From: Thereva unica
Lineage: Eukaryota > Arthropoda > Insecta > Diptera > Therevidae
Length of the DNA: 64,000 bases
Direction of reading: 5' to 3'
Assembly: GCA_949987705.1 (NCBI GenBank)
Contig: OX465281.1
Span: 79,698,543-79,762,542, forward strand
Shown here piece by piece: positions 10,853 through 22,684 of the stretch. Every line of letters begins with the position of its first letter. Position 1 is the stretch's first letter. A program made the translations under genes and the position numbers. Below the pieces are notes generated by a model. It ran no database searches and was not told the origin of the DNA. It saw nothing but the letters and a program-made list of their open reading frames with translations.

Positions 10853-11487
10853 GAGTTACCGAGTATATCAAAATTAAGAGAATTTTATGTAGATTTGTCT
10901 TGGTTTCAAAAATTTTAGAAGGAGAACTGTATATTTGAGCAAACTCCCAAAATTATACCTTGGAAATGAGAAATTAATAATAATAATGTGGATAGGTTTT
11001 GGATAGAAGACCAAAAAATCGTAAGGGAGGGGGAATCGTTACGGTTTAGCCTCTAGAGTGTTTTAACTTCAACTATCTTTTTCTCAAAAAAGTACGTAGT
11101 TAACTAATATTTTTTTTATAATTTCCTATGAATTATGTCGGACAATTTAATGCTATGACCTTTACGTTTGAAGTTATAAGAAATTTTAATGTTAAAACCT
11201 CTACCAAAACCGATCTATGAACTTATGGCGAACTTTATGATAAGGGGTAGTTTTACCCCTTAAGGGTTGAAAAAATTAATTTTTTTGCTGATAAAACCTT
11301 TTGAACCAAATTTCAAACAAAAAGCAAAAAAACAATTTTTTTGCATTTTTTTTATATAAAGTTGTTTTTATTATAGTAGGGGTAGTTTTAACCCCTTAAG
11401 GGTTGAAAATAATTTATTTTTGCCTGACAGTACGCCCACAATCGAATTTGAAGCATAAACTTGAAAAAAAAATTCTTCGCAAAATAA
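10853..11487. repeat. AT-rich DNA with a dispersed repeat
   Basis: No coding signal. The phrase ggggtagtttta...ccccttaagggttgaaaa occurs twice (around 11245 and 11385). A diverged relative lies around 58255-58410, so this is probably an old dispersed repeat of unknown type. Confidence 0.5.
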
Positions 11488-11795
11488 TATTAAAAAAAAT
11501 AAATGGTTAAAAAAAATTTTTAAAAAAAATTCTTTTAATTAACTAAAAAATGTACTGAAGAAAATATAACTGTAAATCGCGTGAGATATACAATAACCCT
11601 CAATTTTTTGCTTTGTTAATTTCAAATTCTAACAAAATTTTTCATGAAAAATGCGCCATTCTTTTAATTAACTTTTTCATTAAAATTGAAATTTCACGCT
11701 TTCTTTAAAATATTTTTTATTTTTTACTTTTCAGTACATTTTTTAGTTAATTAAAAGAATTTTTTTTAAAAAATTTTTTTAACCATTTATTTTAT
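11488..11795. repeat. AT-rich inverted repeat (foldback)
   Basis: A left arm around 11500-11560 (with ttcttttaattaactaaaaa and atgtactga) is matched in reverse complement at about 11731-11790. The loop is about 170 bp. The arms are about 60 bp and nearly identical. It may be a MITE, but no clear target duplication was found. Confidence 0.65.
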
Positions 11796-11819
11796 TTTCT
11801 ACTTTTTAGTTTATTATAT

Positions 11820-12895
11820 GTATTCCGCCATTTTATGATGGCAATTCTATTAGATTTAAAATTACGTCACACAGTTTACTGTATTCATTTGATACCCATG
11901 TCGTGGGCTCGGTGGAACATAATTGCAAAAACGGCCGCCATCTCGGAACCGTCTTCTTGATTTTTTTACAAAAAGGTCAGATTGCATTTAGTACTTATAC
12001 ATGATGAGTTGAACTCAAGTTGAACCCAAGTCTAACTACATGTAAACGGGAGTCGAGTTGGGTTAAGGTTGACTGAACTCGACTCAGATCTGCTACCTGG
12101 GTTTAGTTGAAATTATGCATACGGACATGAGTTCAGTATTTGAGTAGTTGAATTTAGTTGACAGCAGCATCTCTGTGTTTGTTTGTGATTTTTTGTAACG
12201 TGTATTGCTTCTTTATTATCAACTCACCCTTAGCTCAACTATTGATCTCATCATTCATACACATTAACCACCCGAACTACGAGTATGTGCAAAATTGGAA
12301 GTTGATCGGTTATATTTTCTACTTTTTAGTCTATTATAAGCTTTCCGCAATTTAGTGTTGGCCGCCATTTTGAATTTGGAATGACGCCACATAGCTTATT
12401 GTGTTCTACCTGTCATATCCTTTCATTTGATACCCATGTCAGAGGTCCGCGGAGCACAATTTCAAAAATCGGGCGCCATTTTGGAACCGCCGTCTTGATA
12501 TTTTTACAAAATGGCCAGATTGCATTGTCATCCAAACTAAACGTGTATGCAAAATATCAGCTCTATCCGAAACCGGGAAGTGGGTCAAATTTAACTTCCA
12601 AGATTTGACGACAAACAGTGTAAGTGTTGGCCGCCATTTTGAATTTGGAATGACGCCACTTAGCTTATTGTGTTCTACCTGTCATATCCTTTCATTTGAT
12701 ACCCATGTCAGAGGGCCGCGGAGCACAATTTCAAAAATCGGGCGCCATTTTGGAACCGCCATCTTGATATTTTTACAAAATGGCCAGATTGCATTGTCAT
12801 CCAAACTAAACGTGTATGCAAAATTTCAGCTCTATCCGAAACCGGGAAGTGGGTCAAATTTAACTTCCAAGATTTGACGACAAACAGTGTAAGTT
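11820..12895. repeat. 269-bp tandem repeat, two good copies and one old copy
   Basis: Two adjacent units begin with gccgccattttgaatttgg at 12361 and 12630, a period of 269 bp, and are nearly identical. A decayed copy lies at about 11828-12000 (catttgatacccatgtc, then cgccatctcgg). Open frames in both units (starting 12381 and 12605) are by-products of the repeat. No relation to a known family is recognised. Confidence 0.8.
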
Positions 12896-13063
12896 AAATA
12901 AAAGAATTTAAAAAGTGCATCTCATCGCATTAGTTTTCATTATTATTGAAATAATCGCGAAAACCCCCTCAAAAGGGGTGTTTTTTGCATTATTAGGGGT
13001 GACGCCCATGTTTTAGGACCGCGGGACCTCGATTTTCATGATCATCGACCCCAAAAACGTTTA

Positions 13064-13108
13064 GGGTTCGATTTTCTTAACGGTTTTATTTTGGAACACC
13101 ATAACGCG
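13064..13108. repeat. 45-bp repeat, inverted partner at 22640-22684
   Basis: This 45-bp block is the reverse complement of 22640-22684 with a single mismatch. The surrounding sequences differ. It follows an odd GC-richer stretch with ggggtgacgcccatg. Confidence 0.85.
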
Positions 13109-13689
13109 GACTATTGGGATATATCCCTTCAACGAGTTGATTTATTTTATCTACATTTATCCTGTTTTTTTTGGGTGTTAATAGAATCCGCTCACAAGAG
13201 AAACTAAAAATATCTGTAATAGTGCTTACACATGCTCCTATATATGCAAATACGTTCTCTATTCGCAGATATGCAGAAATGAATATATGTTTATATTTCG
13301 TATGCATACTTGCACCCATTTACTTATATTCACGTGGGTAAACGCGCGTGCATACATGTAATCTTATGCAAATAGTCATATACATATACCCAGTCATAGA
13401 GCTTCTCTCTTTCAGGGCCACTACGGGGAGGCTATGATCCCACTTGCAACCTGGCACATTTTCGTTACACGGGGATAGTGAATTCGCGGTTGCACTATGA
13501 CCCTCGGAATACGGAAAATTATGTCTTTTTTCAGCATAACGGGGGGCCGAACGGCTAACCAAAACCTCTGAAGGTAATGACACTCGATTTGTCTCTTCTG
13601 TCAAAACCCGAGAAGATTCACTGCAGACCAACACCAAGAAGATTTGCTAGTAAGTCCTAATCACACCCCCCCCCCCCGCGGCGCCCCTG
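13109..13689. other. No recognised gene; poly-C run
   Basis: No feature is recognised except a run of 13 C residues at about 13664-13676, just before the RTE-like element. Confidence 0.5.
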
Positions 13690-15975
13690 GGGTACTTCTT
13701 CGGGCGGCGAATGGCGAGCTCTCTTCGCCACAAAAGAGAGTTTTAAGTCGGTTGGGCTGAGGGTTAGCAACTCGCTCCCATAAAAAAGACCATTGGTACG
13801 AATCGGCAAACAATGCCTCAGAACCGGATGGACAACACGACGACCTTTGCTTTTCGAACATGGACACGAATCGGATCATGGAATGTGAGAACAATGCTTG
13901 CAGATGTACGGCTTGATGAAGTCCTCAACGAGATGAATCGATATAAAATCAAGATCATGGGACTTAGCGCGACCAGATGGCGCGATGCGGGGAGCATATC
14001 TGCCCAACGGTGAGTTCTTATATCCTGGGTGTTGGCGTAATACTCACCAACGAAGCCAGGTGCAGCCTCATTAGCTGATCACCTGTTTCTGAGAGGATTA
14101 TCACCAAGCGCCTGCGTACCAGACTAAGAAGTACTACGGTAGCTCAATGCTATGCTCCAACTGGAGACGCAGAAAATAACATCAAAGACGAGTTCTATAT
14201 GCGACTAAATGAGGTTTTTTGCTCTATTCCAAGGGGGAGACATAATTGTATTAATGGGTGACTTAAACGCACAGCACTGGCCTTGAGCACACAATTGGAA
14301 ATAAAGGCCTAAGCCAAGTTAACAATAGCAATGGTAAACTTTTCCTTGACTTATTTTTGTTACAAGAAAATAGTACACAAAGAGATCTGGGTATCGCCCG
14401 AAGGTAGAACGAGAGATCGTGGCCGTCAGCCGCAGATGAAGAACTATTCTGGAGGATGTCAGGAGCTTTAGAGAAGCAGGCACTGGAAGTAACCACCATT
14501 TGGTTGTAGCAAAAATTTGCCTTAAAATCGCCGAAAGAGAGGGAGCATTAAAAAGCCAGAATTTGCTGGGAACCTGCAACAAATATTACACCAGCAAACC
14601 GTTGCTGACGACACAAATATGAGCTGTGGAGTGCAACAAAGGGCGTTATATTGACGGCTGCAGAATCGAGCATCGGTTATGCCCAAAGAAACATCTCGGA
14701 CACAACATTACTAAACAGCTCTCGAGAAAGCATTTAACTAAAAAGCATGCCGATAAGAGTGTGGATGGAAGGCTGCTGTGCAGCGAAGAGGAGCAACTCC
14801 AAAGATGGAGAGTTTACTTCTTCGCCGCCCTGAATGGTTCACTTGCACAACAACAATGCACAGCCAATAAGAATCACTACCCAGGCCCCATCCAAGACGG
14901 AAATAGTAACCGCAATTCATGCGATGGTAAATGGTAAAGCAGTTGGAAAAGATAGCATCCTGCGAAAATTGTTAAGGCCCGTGGAGACGCTAAAACATGG
15001 TACGAGTAAACATGGTACGACCAAAACCCCGCAGACGGTAAGACATGTGCTAAGACCGATTTACTTGAACACCGCTCTCTTGTCAAAGTATTTCAAGTTA
15101 ATCTGTCATTCAGTTGTCAACTGGTAAATTGAAACATTTCGTGTACGAGTAAATTTGGTCAAACAAGTCCGCAAATGGTAGGACATGGTATCATCAACAC
15201 GAAACTCCGCCCATGAACATCGACGGAAATCAAACCAGTTTTGATTTTAGTCGGACCGTTGGTCGGACCAAAAAACTGGTACGCGTACCGGCCCGTACAC
15301 GGCTAACATCACCTCGAACATGGTCCCTGTAGCATGTTTACTCGTACCGTGTTTGATCGTCTCCACGGGCCTTTAAAGATGCAGATGCATAGCAGATGCG
15401 CTACAGCCAATCCTGGAAATAACATGGAACACCTGTACCTTTCCGGAGGATTGGACGGAAGTTATCATATGCAAAATACCAAAAAGGGGGACCTAACAAT
15501 ATGCGACAACTGGAGAGGCATCTGTTTATTATCTACTGTGGCCAAAATTTTGTCCCATATATTACTATCTAGGGTAAGAGAGGCAGTAGACTGAACGCTT
15601 AGAAGGCAGCGGGGCAGATTCAGGAAGGATCGCTCATGTATAGATCATATTAATACCTTGAGAATCATAGTGGAGCAGTCGAGTGATTTGCATTCCCCGT
15701 ATACCTTGCTTTCGTATACCCCCTATACATTGCGTTCGACTCGGTTAATAGGAGCTTTACATATATGGCAGGCACTACGGCAACGTGGACTGCCGACCAA
15801 AACCAAAGAAATGTACTGAATAACCGTATCGCGGAACTGGTAGATAAATTCTGATACCTCGGTGGTATTATTACGCAAATGGCGGGCCAGAAGAAGACAT
15901 CACACACTGGGGCTCGTTCATAGAAGGTTCTGCTCAAACCTCAATTTACAAAATGTGAAAATTTTTCAAAAAAAT
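13690..15975 (+). pseudogene. RTE-like non-LTR retrotransposon relic 1
   Basis: On the plus strand the endonuclease opens at about 13858 with RIGSWNVRTMLADV and IKIMGLSATRWRD. The GDLNAQH box follows near 14260 and then the EN-RT linker. The reverse transcriptase begins with EIVTAIHAMVNGKAVGKDS (around 14900), is broken by a MITE (14975-15372), and resumes with DNWRGICLLSTVAKILSHIL (around 15510) and GRFRKDRSCIDHINTLRI (around 15612). Late pieces are AFDSVNR (around 15733) and a YLGGIITQ-like stretch (around 15860). Much of the catalytic part is deleted, and there are many frameshifts. The WNVRTM and WRGI phrases fit the RTE group. Confidence 0.8.
14975..15372. mobile_element. 398-bp PIF/Harbinger-like MITE
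   Basis: The terminal inverted repeats are about 40 bp, starting AGGCCCGTGGAGACG, with mismatches only further in (GGTACGAGTAAACATG in both arms). The 3-bp duplication TTA flanks it (14972-14974, 15373-15375). It splits the reverse transcriptase frame of the surrounding LINE, so it is younger than that LINE. TWA duplications and GGCCC-type ends fit PIF/Harbinger. Confidence 0.85.
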
Positions 15976-17279
15976 TATATCATTGTAGTTGTAATAATGT
16001 ATCAGATCACGTGTAAAAATATTAAGTCGCTGACTGCTATGAGTCATCGAGCGCATGAGCATAAAGTTTATAGTTTAGGCAAAATAATACTTCTGCGAAA
16101 AAGGAATGCCAGTTTTTGCGCAATATAAAAACATTAATTTCTAACGTTTAACGATAAAATCTATGGAAGTGTATTATGGCGGTGATCAAGCAAGGTATGT
16201 TGATTCTTATATAATTTTGTATTATATTAGAAGTTCATTGGTTTATGATACCAGAACTTTGCGCGTTTTCGAGAAAATGTCATTTAAAAAATCTCCTACA
16301 GAAAAGTTCACACTACCACAAATTTTAAGCCCTGTATAAGGCACAACTAAGTCGATATCATTGTTGGTTCGCGCGATATTGTGCACGTACAATAGCCACT
16401 TTGTCGTTTAAACTAAAATACGGCTCGACCAAATTTTATGAAAATATTGTCAGATCATATTTCCGTTAATACCCTTCGAACGACACCTCAACGAAGTCGT
16501 TCTATTTTTTTGGTTCGGGCGATATCGTGCGGGAAAAAATGACCACATACGTCCGCACACACACACACATACTTCCTCTCAAATTTTTGATCAATTTTTG
16601 CCAGTGTGGGGAAATCAATAAAAATAAATGTAACCCTCTAACTTGATTAGAAACTACCCCCACCACAACTCTTATTACTAAAATTGAGTATTTCGAGCTT
16701 GCTTACGTAGTTATGCTTGTGTAAGTGGGATGGATGATGGTGAGTCTGATTAATTTTCTGAGGAAAATTGTGTTTTTACACGGGAGTACAGCGGACGGAC
16801 GAACAAGTGTGCTGTAATCGTGAATTCTCTTTTGAACTGATACAAAATCGCATGCAGTGCTGCCACTCGCTGAGCGCTTGGACGTATCCACTACACACAG
16901 AAAAAGTATCAAATCATATCCATATCCTTCCTGTACGTATCCATATGATACTAAATGAGCACATAATGGTATATTGGTTCAAATAGAAGGCCATTTTTAT
17001 TACCTCCCCTGACCATTTTTGTTGACAAGACAGTACGTGTTCTCTTTGTTTGCTGTCTATTATTTATTTGCAATATAAGATTATACACACACATTTTGTC
17101 CTCGGCCTCGAAATTAGAAAGATTTAAAACTGCCTTTTTTGTTAGTTGAGTGTCCGTTGCAGTTTTCTTACAGTAACCATCTTAACGCAAGTGGAAACTA
17201 TCCAAAAACTGCATGAATAGTGGACCCTCTATCTTGCAGCAACTATAGAATATACAAAATGTTTTCACGTGTACTATAA
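15976..17279. other. Intergenic, no gene recognised
   Basis: A short imperfect duplication is visible: ggttcgcgcgatattgtgc (around 16365) and ggttcgggcgatatcgtgc (around 16512). A short CA run lies at 16556-16568. No coding or RNA feature is recognised. Confidence 0.5.
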
Positions 17280-17796
17280 CAGACTACAACCATACGTGGA
17301 AAGAACATTAGGAGAGTATCAATGCGGTTTCCGTCCTGGAAGATCCACAACAGACCAGGGGCCAGTTCACGCAACTCGACGTCGACCGAAAACGACGCGT
17401 TAAACGTCAAGTCGACGTTTTATGTTTGTCGTTTTAAAGGTGTCGTTAATCTTCTCGACGCCAAAGTTGGTGTCGAATGTTGCTTTTGGTATGTTAAAAA
17501 ATTAATTGTGGTACCAATTAACTGAAAAATTAAATTCAAACGGACCGAAAATAAGAAATTATAATGGATAGCAAAAAGTATCTCAAATAAATAAAGTAAA
17601 AAATTTGCAATTGTATTACACATATTTTAGGTATGGCGAGGTTTTAAATATAACATCAAAAAAACATTAGTGACAAATAAGAATTCAATTGCTTAGACTG
17701 GGTGTAGATTTTATGAAGTTTTTCATATAACGCTACCAGAAGAAAGTGTTATATGAACAATATGTTTAGAAGTGCCCTTATGCAAGATAATATGGA

Positions 17797-18190
17797 CCAG
17801 GGGGGTTATCCTGGAATGCGATTCGAAAGTCATCAAAATCGAAAATAAGAAAATGGTATCCCCCAATGTGAATTCGAATTAAATTTTTCCGTCAGTCATC
17901 GGATTTCAGTCCGTGAGTAAAGCCATTGATGGATGCCTTGAATTTATTTGTTCGTCTTAAAATATTTTATAAACTCTATGAATATTCCTGAATTAATTGT
18001 TGGAATTAAAATGTCTAATTAAGTTGATAAATGAAGTTAATTGGCCGAAAATAATTTCGTTTCGAATATTTTTCAGACAATAATTTCAATACGTTGCGAT
18101 CGCATTCAGCGATACAAAAACTAAATCGCATCGCAACTGGCTTCCGTTTGCTTCTCACTTTCGAATCGCATTCCAGGATAACCCCCCTGG
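17797..18190. mobile_element. 394-bp MITE with perfect 33-bp inverted repeats
   Basis: 17797-17829 and 18158-18190 are exact reverse complements (33 bp, beginning CCAGGGGGGTTATCCTGG). It is nested inside the 17359-19401 element. The target duplication is unclear (flanks atatgga and atttggc). Confidence 0.8.
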
Positions 18191-18543
18191 ATTTGGCAGA
18201 ATGTCCTTCCTCGATAAATATACCTTTACAAGAAATTGTCTCATGAATGAATGAATTCATGAGCTTATTAACAGATTCAAATTCTAAGGGTGGAAACAAA
18301 ATTATTCCATCTAAGCCTACGGATCAAGCAGCTACTGCCAAAGTATGTAACGCTTCAATTAGCATCAACATTTTTATCTCCTGAAGCACGCATTATTATT
18401 GAAGAAAAAATTAATGGTCTTGGATGTGAAGTATCACGTCCGTATTTTAACGTGACAACGTCTATTAATTTGAACGTGACAACGTCTGTTATTACGTTTT
18501 GTATTATTTTCTCAATTAATAAATTATATATTTCGAAGCAAAT

Positions 18544-18975
18544 TTTTTTTTGTGTGCGGGACATTTTCACATGCGCGTCCTATCTTAAACCGATTTAATA
18601 GACGTTGTCACGTCAATAAGGTGAATGAATGTATTTTTCCCGTGTAGAGGATAAATTAACGAAAATTTTGAGCCATTAACCACCCCTCTAACATATATGG
18701 GGGCGGAGATATGATTTTTTTTGTGTGCGGGACATTGCCCGGGACATTTTCACACGCGCGTCCTATCTTAAACCGATTTAATAGACGTTGTCACGTCAAT
18801 AAGGTGAATGAATGTATTTTTCCCGTGTGGAGGATAAATTAACGAAAATTTTGAGCCATTAACCACCCCCCTAACATGTATGGGGGCGGAGATATGATTT
18901 TTTTTGTGTGCGGGACATTTTTACACGCGCGTCCTATCTTAAACCGATTTAATAGACGTTGTCACGTCAAAAACT
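18544..18975. repeat. Tandem repeat, ~171-183 bp unit, 2.4 copies
   Basis: gtgtgcgggacatt begins units at 18552, 18723 and 18906. The second unit has a 12-bp internal duplication (gacattgcccgg). Each unit contains aatagacgttgtcacgtcaa. The reverse complement of that motif occurs twice just upstream (around 18450-18490). The array is internal to the CAG-flanked element. Confidence 0.85.
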
Positions 18976-20395
18976 GCAAGAGAAGAAATAAATTCACACA
19001 AAACTTCTTGCAGTTCTGAACAAGCGAATTGCAATAGAAAAAGATAAACTACGTGATATTCGAAAAATAAAAAATAAAACTGCTCCAGGAAGAGTTTAGT
19101 TAGAAACCCCACATTGCAGAAAACTAAATTCCGAGTTAAGATTTTAAAATGTTATTATGAATTTGTTTAATTAATTAATTAATTGAAGTTTAATATTATG
19201 TGCATCTTCATGCTTATGTACAATGTCAGTACAGTATTATTATAGCGGTTTCGTGAGATTTTACATACTTTTTGGGGTCAGTTATTTTATGAAAACGACA
19301 TTCGACACGTCGACTTACTTGAACCCAAATTCAACGTCGTTGAAACTAATGTCGTTTTCATAAAGCGTCGACGTCGAGTGTCGAATTGCGTGAGCTGGCT
19401 CCAGCTATTAGTACTCAAAGAAACCCTAGAAAAGGCTGTAACATAAACATCCACATGTTATTCATCGACTACAAATATGCTTACGACAGTGTGAACCGTA
19501 ATGAGTTATTCGATGCTATGGAGCTGCTCGGAATACCAAAACACCTTGTAGAACTGAGAAAAATCTAGATGAAAGATGCAAGGTGTAGAGTCAGAATTGA
19601 TGGTGAATTATCCCCACCGCTCATAACAAATAGAGAATTAAGGCAAGGTGACGCACTTTTCTGCTTGTTATTCAACGTGGACAAAAAGCAGTAAGAGATG
19701 CATTGATTAACAGGATGTATCTTTGAGAGGTCAGTGCAAATATTAGCCTTTGCCGACAATATTTCTATCCTTGGAAGATCGTTTGAAAGCATGAAGGAGA
19801 AATTTGTAGCACTTGAGAAAGCCGGAAAAAAATCGGGTTGAAAATAAACGAACACAAAACAAACTATATGTGCACAAAAAACGCCAGATCTACAATATTG
19901 AAGCAGTGGATGAATTCGTATATCTAGGAACGATTATAACAAAAGGAAATGATACATCGGCCGGATTCAGAAGACGAATAGCACTGGCTAATAAATGCTA
20001 CTTTGGTCTACACAAGCACCTCACGTCCCGAAATATTTCAAGAAAGACAAAATTTGCACTTTACACAACACTAATAACTCCTGCCCAACTATATGGTTCG
20101 AAAGTGTGAGCAGAGGGAAGAACGCAGACGAATCATTGGTAGGAAGATTTAAAAGGAAAATCCTTCATTCGATCTACAAAGGAATATAGTTTGATGGCGT
20201 TTGGAGGCGAAGATACAACTCAGAGTTGTATGAAATCAGTAAGATTCCAAACGTTGTTAAAGGGATAAAAATAAATAGACTATGGTGGATTGGTCATGTC
20301 CGACGAGGTGGGAAACGGAACCAGACGAAGATAGTGCTGGGGAAAGTACCGCCAGGAGAACGAGGACCAGGTCGTCCTAAGGAAAGATACATAGA

Positions 20396-21466
20396 TTTTT
20401 TTTATGTGGCAGTGCTAAGCTCAGGAATCACCCTTTGTACTACCAGTCCGTCATGTCGTTTATGGTCATGGTGCAATGTCTAGCAGCAAGCTTAGTACGG
20501 GGGGGGGGGGATAGGTTAATAAGGGTTGTGAGGGTTCGAAGGAGTGTTGGAGAAGGTGACGATGAACCCTGCGTTTGAACTCTTGGATGTTGTATGAGCT
20601 CGGAAATACTGACTGCGAGAGATTATTCCACAGTCGAGTTGTTCTATTTACAAACGAATTCATATCTTGTTGAGTCCGTGAAAGGGGGAGTTGCAGGTAG
20701 AGGGAATGAGAGGAGTGGGCTAATCTGGTGTTGCGGTTATAAGATTGCCGTGGAGGCAGGAGAGCGTTTATTTCAGAGGAACAGTCACTATGATAGTAGC
20801 GATACAATTTTGTCAGTGCTGCTACATTCGTACGGTGGCTCAAGGGGTCGATGGTGGAGCAGGCGGTGTCGTCATCAATTAATTTAAGTGTCCTTTTTTA
20901 CACTTTATCTAACCATGCCAAGGTGGTTATCGATTCGCCTCCCCAAACGAGGGAGTTGTATTCGAGAAGAAGCCGAATGTAGGATTTATAAATAACAGCA
21001 CGGGCCGATGGCTGGAGGAGGAACTTGCACCTCTTAAGGAATCCCAAGCACTGGGATGCTTGTTTGGCGATTTTGAATATGTGGTCATTCCATCGCAAGT
21101 CTTTGGATAGTGTCTTGCCTAAGATGTGTAGGGATGGGTCGGCCATTAGTTTAACGTCATCCACTGTTAAGGATGGTGAGGTGTTGAGCTTTTTTTTGAA
21201 ATAAGACAGTACTTAGTTTTAGTGGATTAGAATTCAACACGATTCTTTTTTCCCCACGCTAGAATGGGATTAATGTCGTTATTAATAGAATTGGACATTA
21301 ATTCACGATCATTAAGACAGGATCTGGCATGAGTCTGTTTTGTATCGTAGCTGTAAGAGTAACGTAGGGTACTGTCGTCAGCGAAGCTGAGATGTGGGTT
21401 GGCGGGGATCGAAAGTAGGTCATCATAGGGCCGGTGATAAAATTGACCCTTGGCGGACCCCCGAAG
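20396..21466 (-). mobile_element. CR1/Jockey-like LINE fragment, 5'-truncated
   Basis: On the minus strand it starts in the reverse transcriptase with GVRQGSILSPAL (around 21460). It continues with HLSFADDSTLRYSYSY (around 21375), carrying the FADD catalytic box, then HILGKTLSKDLRWNDHIFKI (around 21130), SYIRLLLEYNSLVWGG (20990-20945) and SHRTNVAALTKLYRYYHSDC (20840). It ends in a short A tail (T run at 20395-20402 on the plus strand). It sits inside the 3' end of RTE-like relic 2. The start inside the RT and the A tail show ordinary target-primed insertion with 5' truncation. Confidence 0.82.
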
Positions 21467-21590
21467 AGATAGGATGGGGTTCAGATTTGACGACATCCAA
21501 CTACATATATTCCGTTGTAGATTGTGAGAGAGTGAGGAAGCCAAGGCCAACAATAGGCTGTGAAGCTTCTGATGATGATGATCTTAATGT

Positions 21591-22084
21591 AAAAACAGGA
21601 AATTATTTAAAGAGGCCGTAACTCGTAATCCATAAGCCAGTGCATACGGCGTTTGTGACGCAAAAGTAGGTCCATTTTCTACTTTTCTTCTTTTTTAATA
21701 CGTTGACAACTATATGCGATCAGGAGTACTGTTATTTTGATGTCAAAATAAGTGATTGAATAAGCGATAGAGTGATTTACTAAAAAAAGAAAGGATATAA
21801 AAAACAAAAAAATAGAACAGCTAACATTAGAGCAGCTAACCTAAATTGTTTAGGATCATTTGTCTTTATGAGTTCCCAGTTTAATTTAAAAAATCCATAT
21901 TTCGATCTTCATACAACGATCGCATCCAAAATGTCTTCCTACTTCCTTAATTGTTTTATATATATATACAAATTATAACATTCATCACACAAATAAGCAA
22001 TAATAACTATATCAATAATATCAAAAATATCCTGCATTTTGTAATAATAATCATTTTTCACAAAAAAATTGGGTGTAGGGGCCA
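21591..22084. other. Intergenic, nothing recognised
   Basis: AT-rich non-coding sequence. No repeat structure or coding signal is seen. Confidence 0.5.
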
Positions 22085-22610
22085 ACAATTAACTTGCAAA
22101 AGCTTTTTGCCGCTTGCCTAATTTCGCCAGCGTTTTCCAGGCAGAACTTCTGGCAATTTTATTATCAAATAGTATAACGGCCATCAAGGCATTTGGATCG
22201 ACCCGTATAGCTTCTAAACTGCTAGGAGACAACTGCCAGGAGGAGGTTTATTCCCTGGCCGAGAAGTACAAGGTAACTTTACAGTGGGTACCGGGCCACA
22301 GGAATAGCCAGGGCAACGAGACAGATGAATTGGCCTAGAAACAACTCTCGAAAGCACACCGATGGAGAATGTACAGAAGCCTCTGTGCGTGCTAAAGAGA
22401 AACATCTCCATACACTTTCTCTCAGTAGCTGGCACCAGATGGGGGAGCTTATATAAAGTGACAAGTCTAGGAAGACTTGGCCTTGATACAACAAACAAGG
22501 ATCGCGAGTCATCTTGGTGATGTTACGCAAGGATATTGCCAGAGTCGTGTCAATAACAGCGGGACACCGGCCAATTGGGCAACATACAGTTACAGTGGAA
22601 AACGGTTAAC
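22085..22610 (+). pseudogene. LINE RNase H and C-terminal remnant
   Basis: The plus-strand frame with SVFQAELLAILL (22123) and then VTLQWVPGHRNSQGNETDELA (22275-22337) is an RNase H domain of the kind carried by R1/I/Jockey-type LINEs. The first motif holds the catalytic E and the last the H/N-E-D region. A stop follows, and in another frame SRVILVMLRKDIARVVSITAGHRPIGQHT (22505-22590) matches the usual downstream region ending in TGH. No reverse transcriptase lies upstream, so this is a 3' fragment. Confidence 0.75.
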
Positions 22611-22639
22611 ACGAAATCCTAGGTAGTCCATTCAAAACG

Positions 22640-22684
22640 CGCGTTATGGTGTTCCAAAATAACACCGTTAAGAAAATCGAACCC
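22640..22684. repeat. 45-bp repeat, inverted partner at 13064-13108
   Basis: 44 of 45 bases match the reverse complement of 13064-13108. Confidence 0.85.

Larger units (their letters stand above)
17359..19401. mobile_element. 2.04-kb DNA element with 3-bp CAG duplication
   Basis: The ends GGGCCAGTTCACGCAACTCG and GAGCCAGCTCACGCAATTCG (second read as reverse complement) are imperfect 22-bp inverted repeats, flanked by CAG at 17356-17358 and 19402-19404. Removing it and one CAG restores an open LINE frame across the junction (TDQLLVLKETLEKA). A short coding-like stretch, NKRIAIEKDKLRDIRKIKNK (around 19020), may be a decayed remnant of an element protein. No transposase is recognised. CWG duplications and GGGCC-type ends suggest PIF/Harbinger. 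Confidence 0.85.
17280..21590 (+). pseudogene. RTE-like non-LTR relic 2, with nested insertions
   Basis: The reverse transcriptase starts with GEYQCGFRPGRSTTDQ (around 17311-17358), is interrupted by a DNA element (17359-19401), and continues with MLFIDYKYAYDSVNRNELFD (19455-19515), ELRQGDALFCLLFNVD (around 19635) and ILAFADNISILGRS (around 19750; the usual FADD is FADN here). The C-terminal part has EFVYLGTIITKGNDTSAGF (19915), INRLWWIGHVRRGG (20272) and GERGPGRPKERY (20358). A CR1/Jockey-like fragment then interrupts it, and a tail with repeated TGATGA (around 21570-21580) follows, as expected for RTE 3' ends. Stops and frameshifts are common. Confidence 0.8.

Noticed and set aside
12381..12877. 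Pair of similar small proteins in tandem
   Set aside because: The frames are produced by the 269-bp tandem repeat. They lack any domain and the third, older copy has no such frame.
13664..13676. Poly-C run as a regulatory G-quadruplex
   Set aside because: A simple homopolymer between transposon remnants; no further G-tract pattern around it.
18544..18975. CRISPR-like array
   Set aside because: The units are ~171-183 bp, almost identical throughout, without unique spacers, in eukaryotic DNA.
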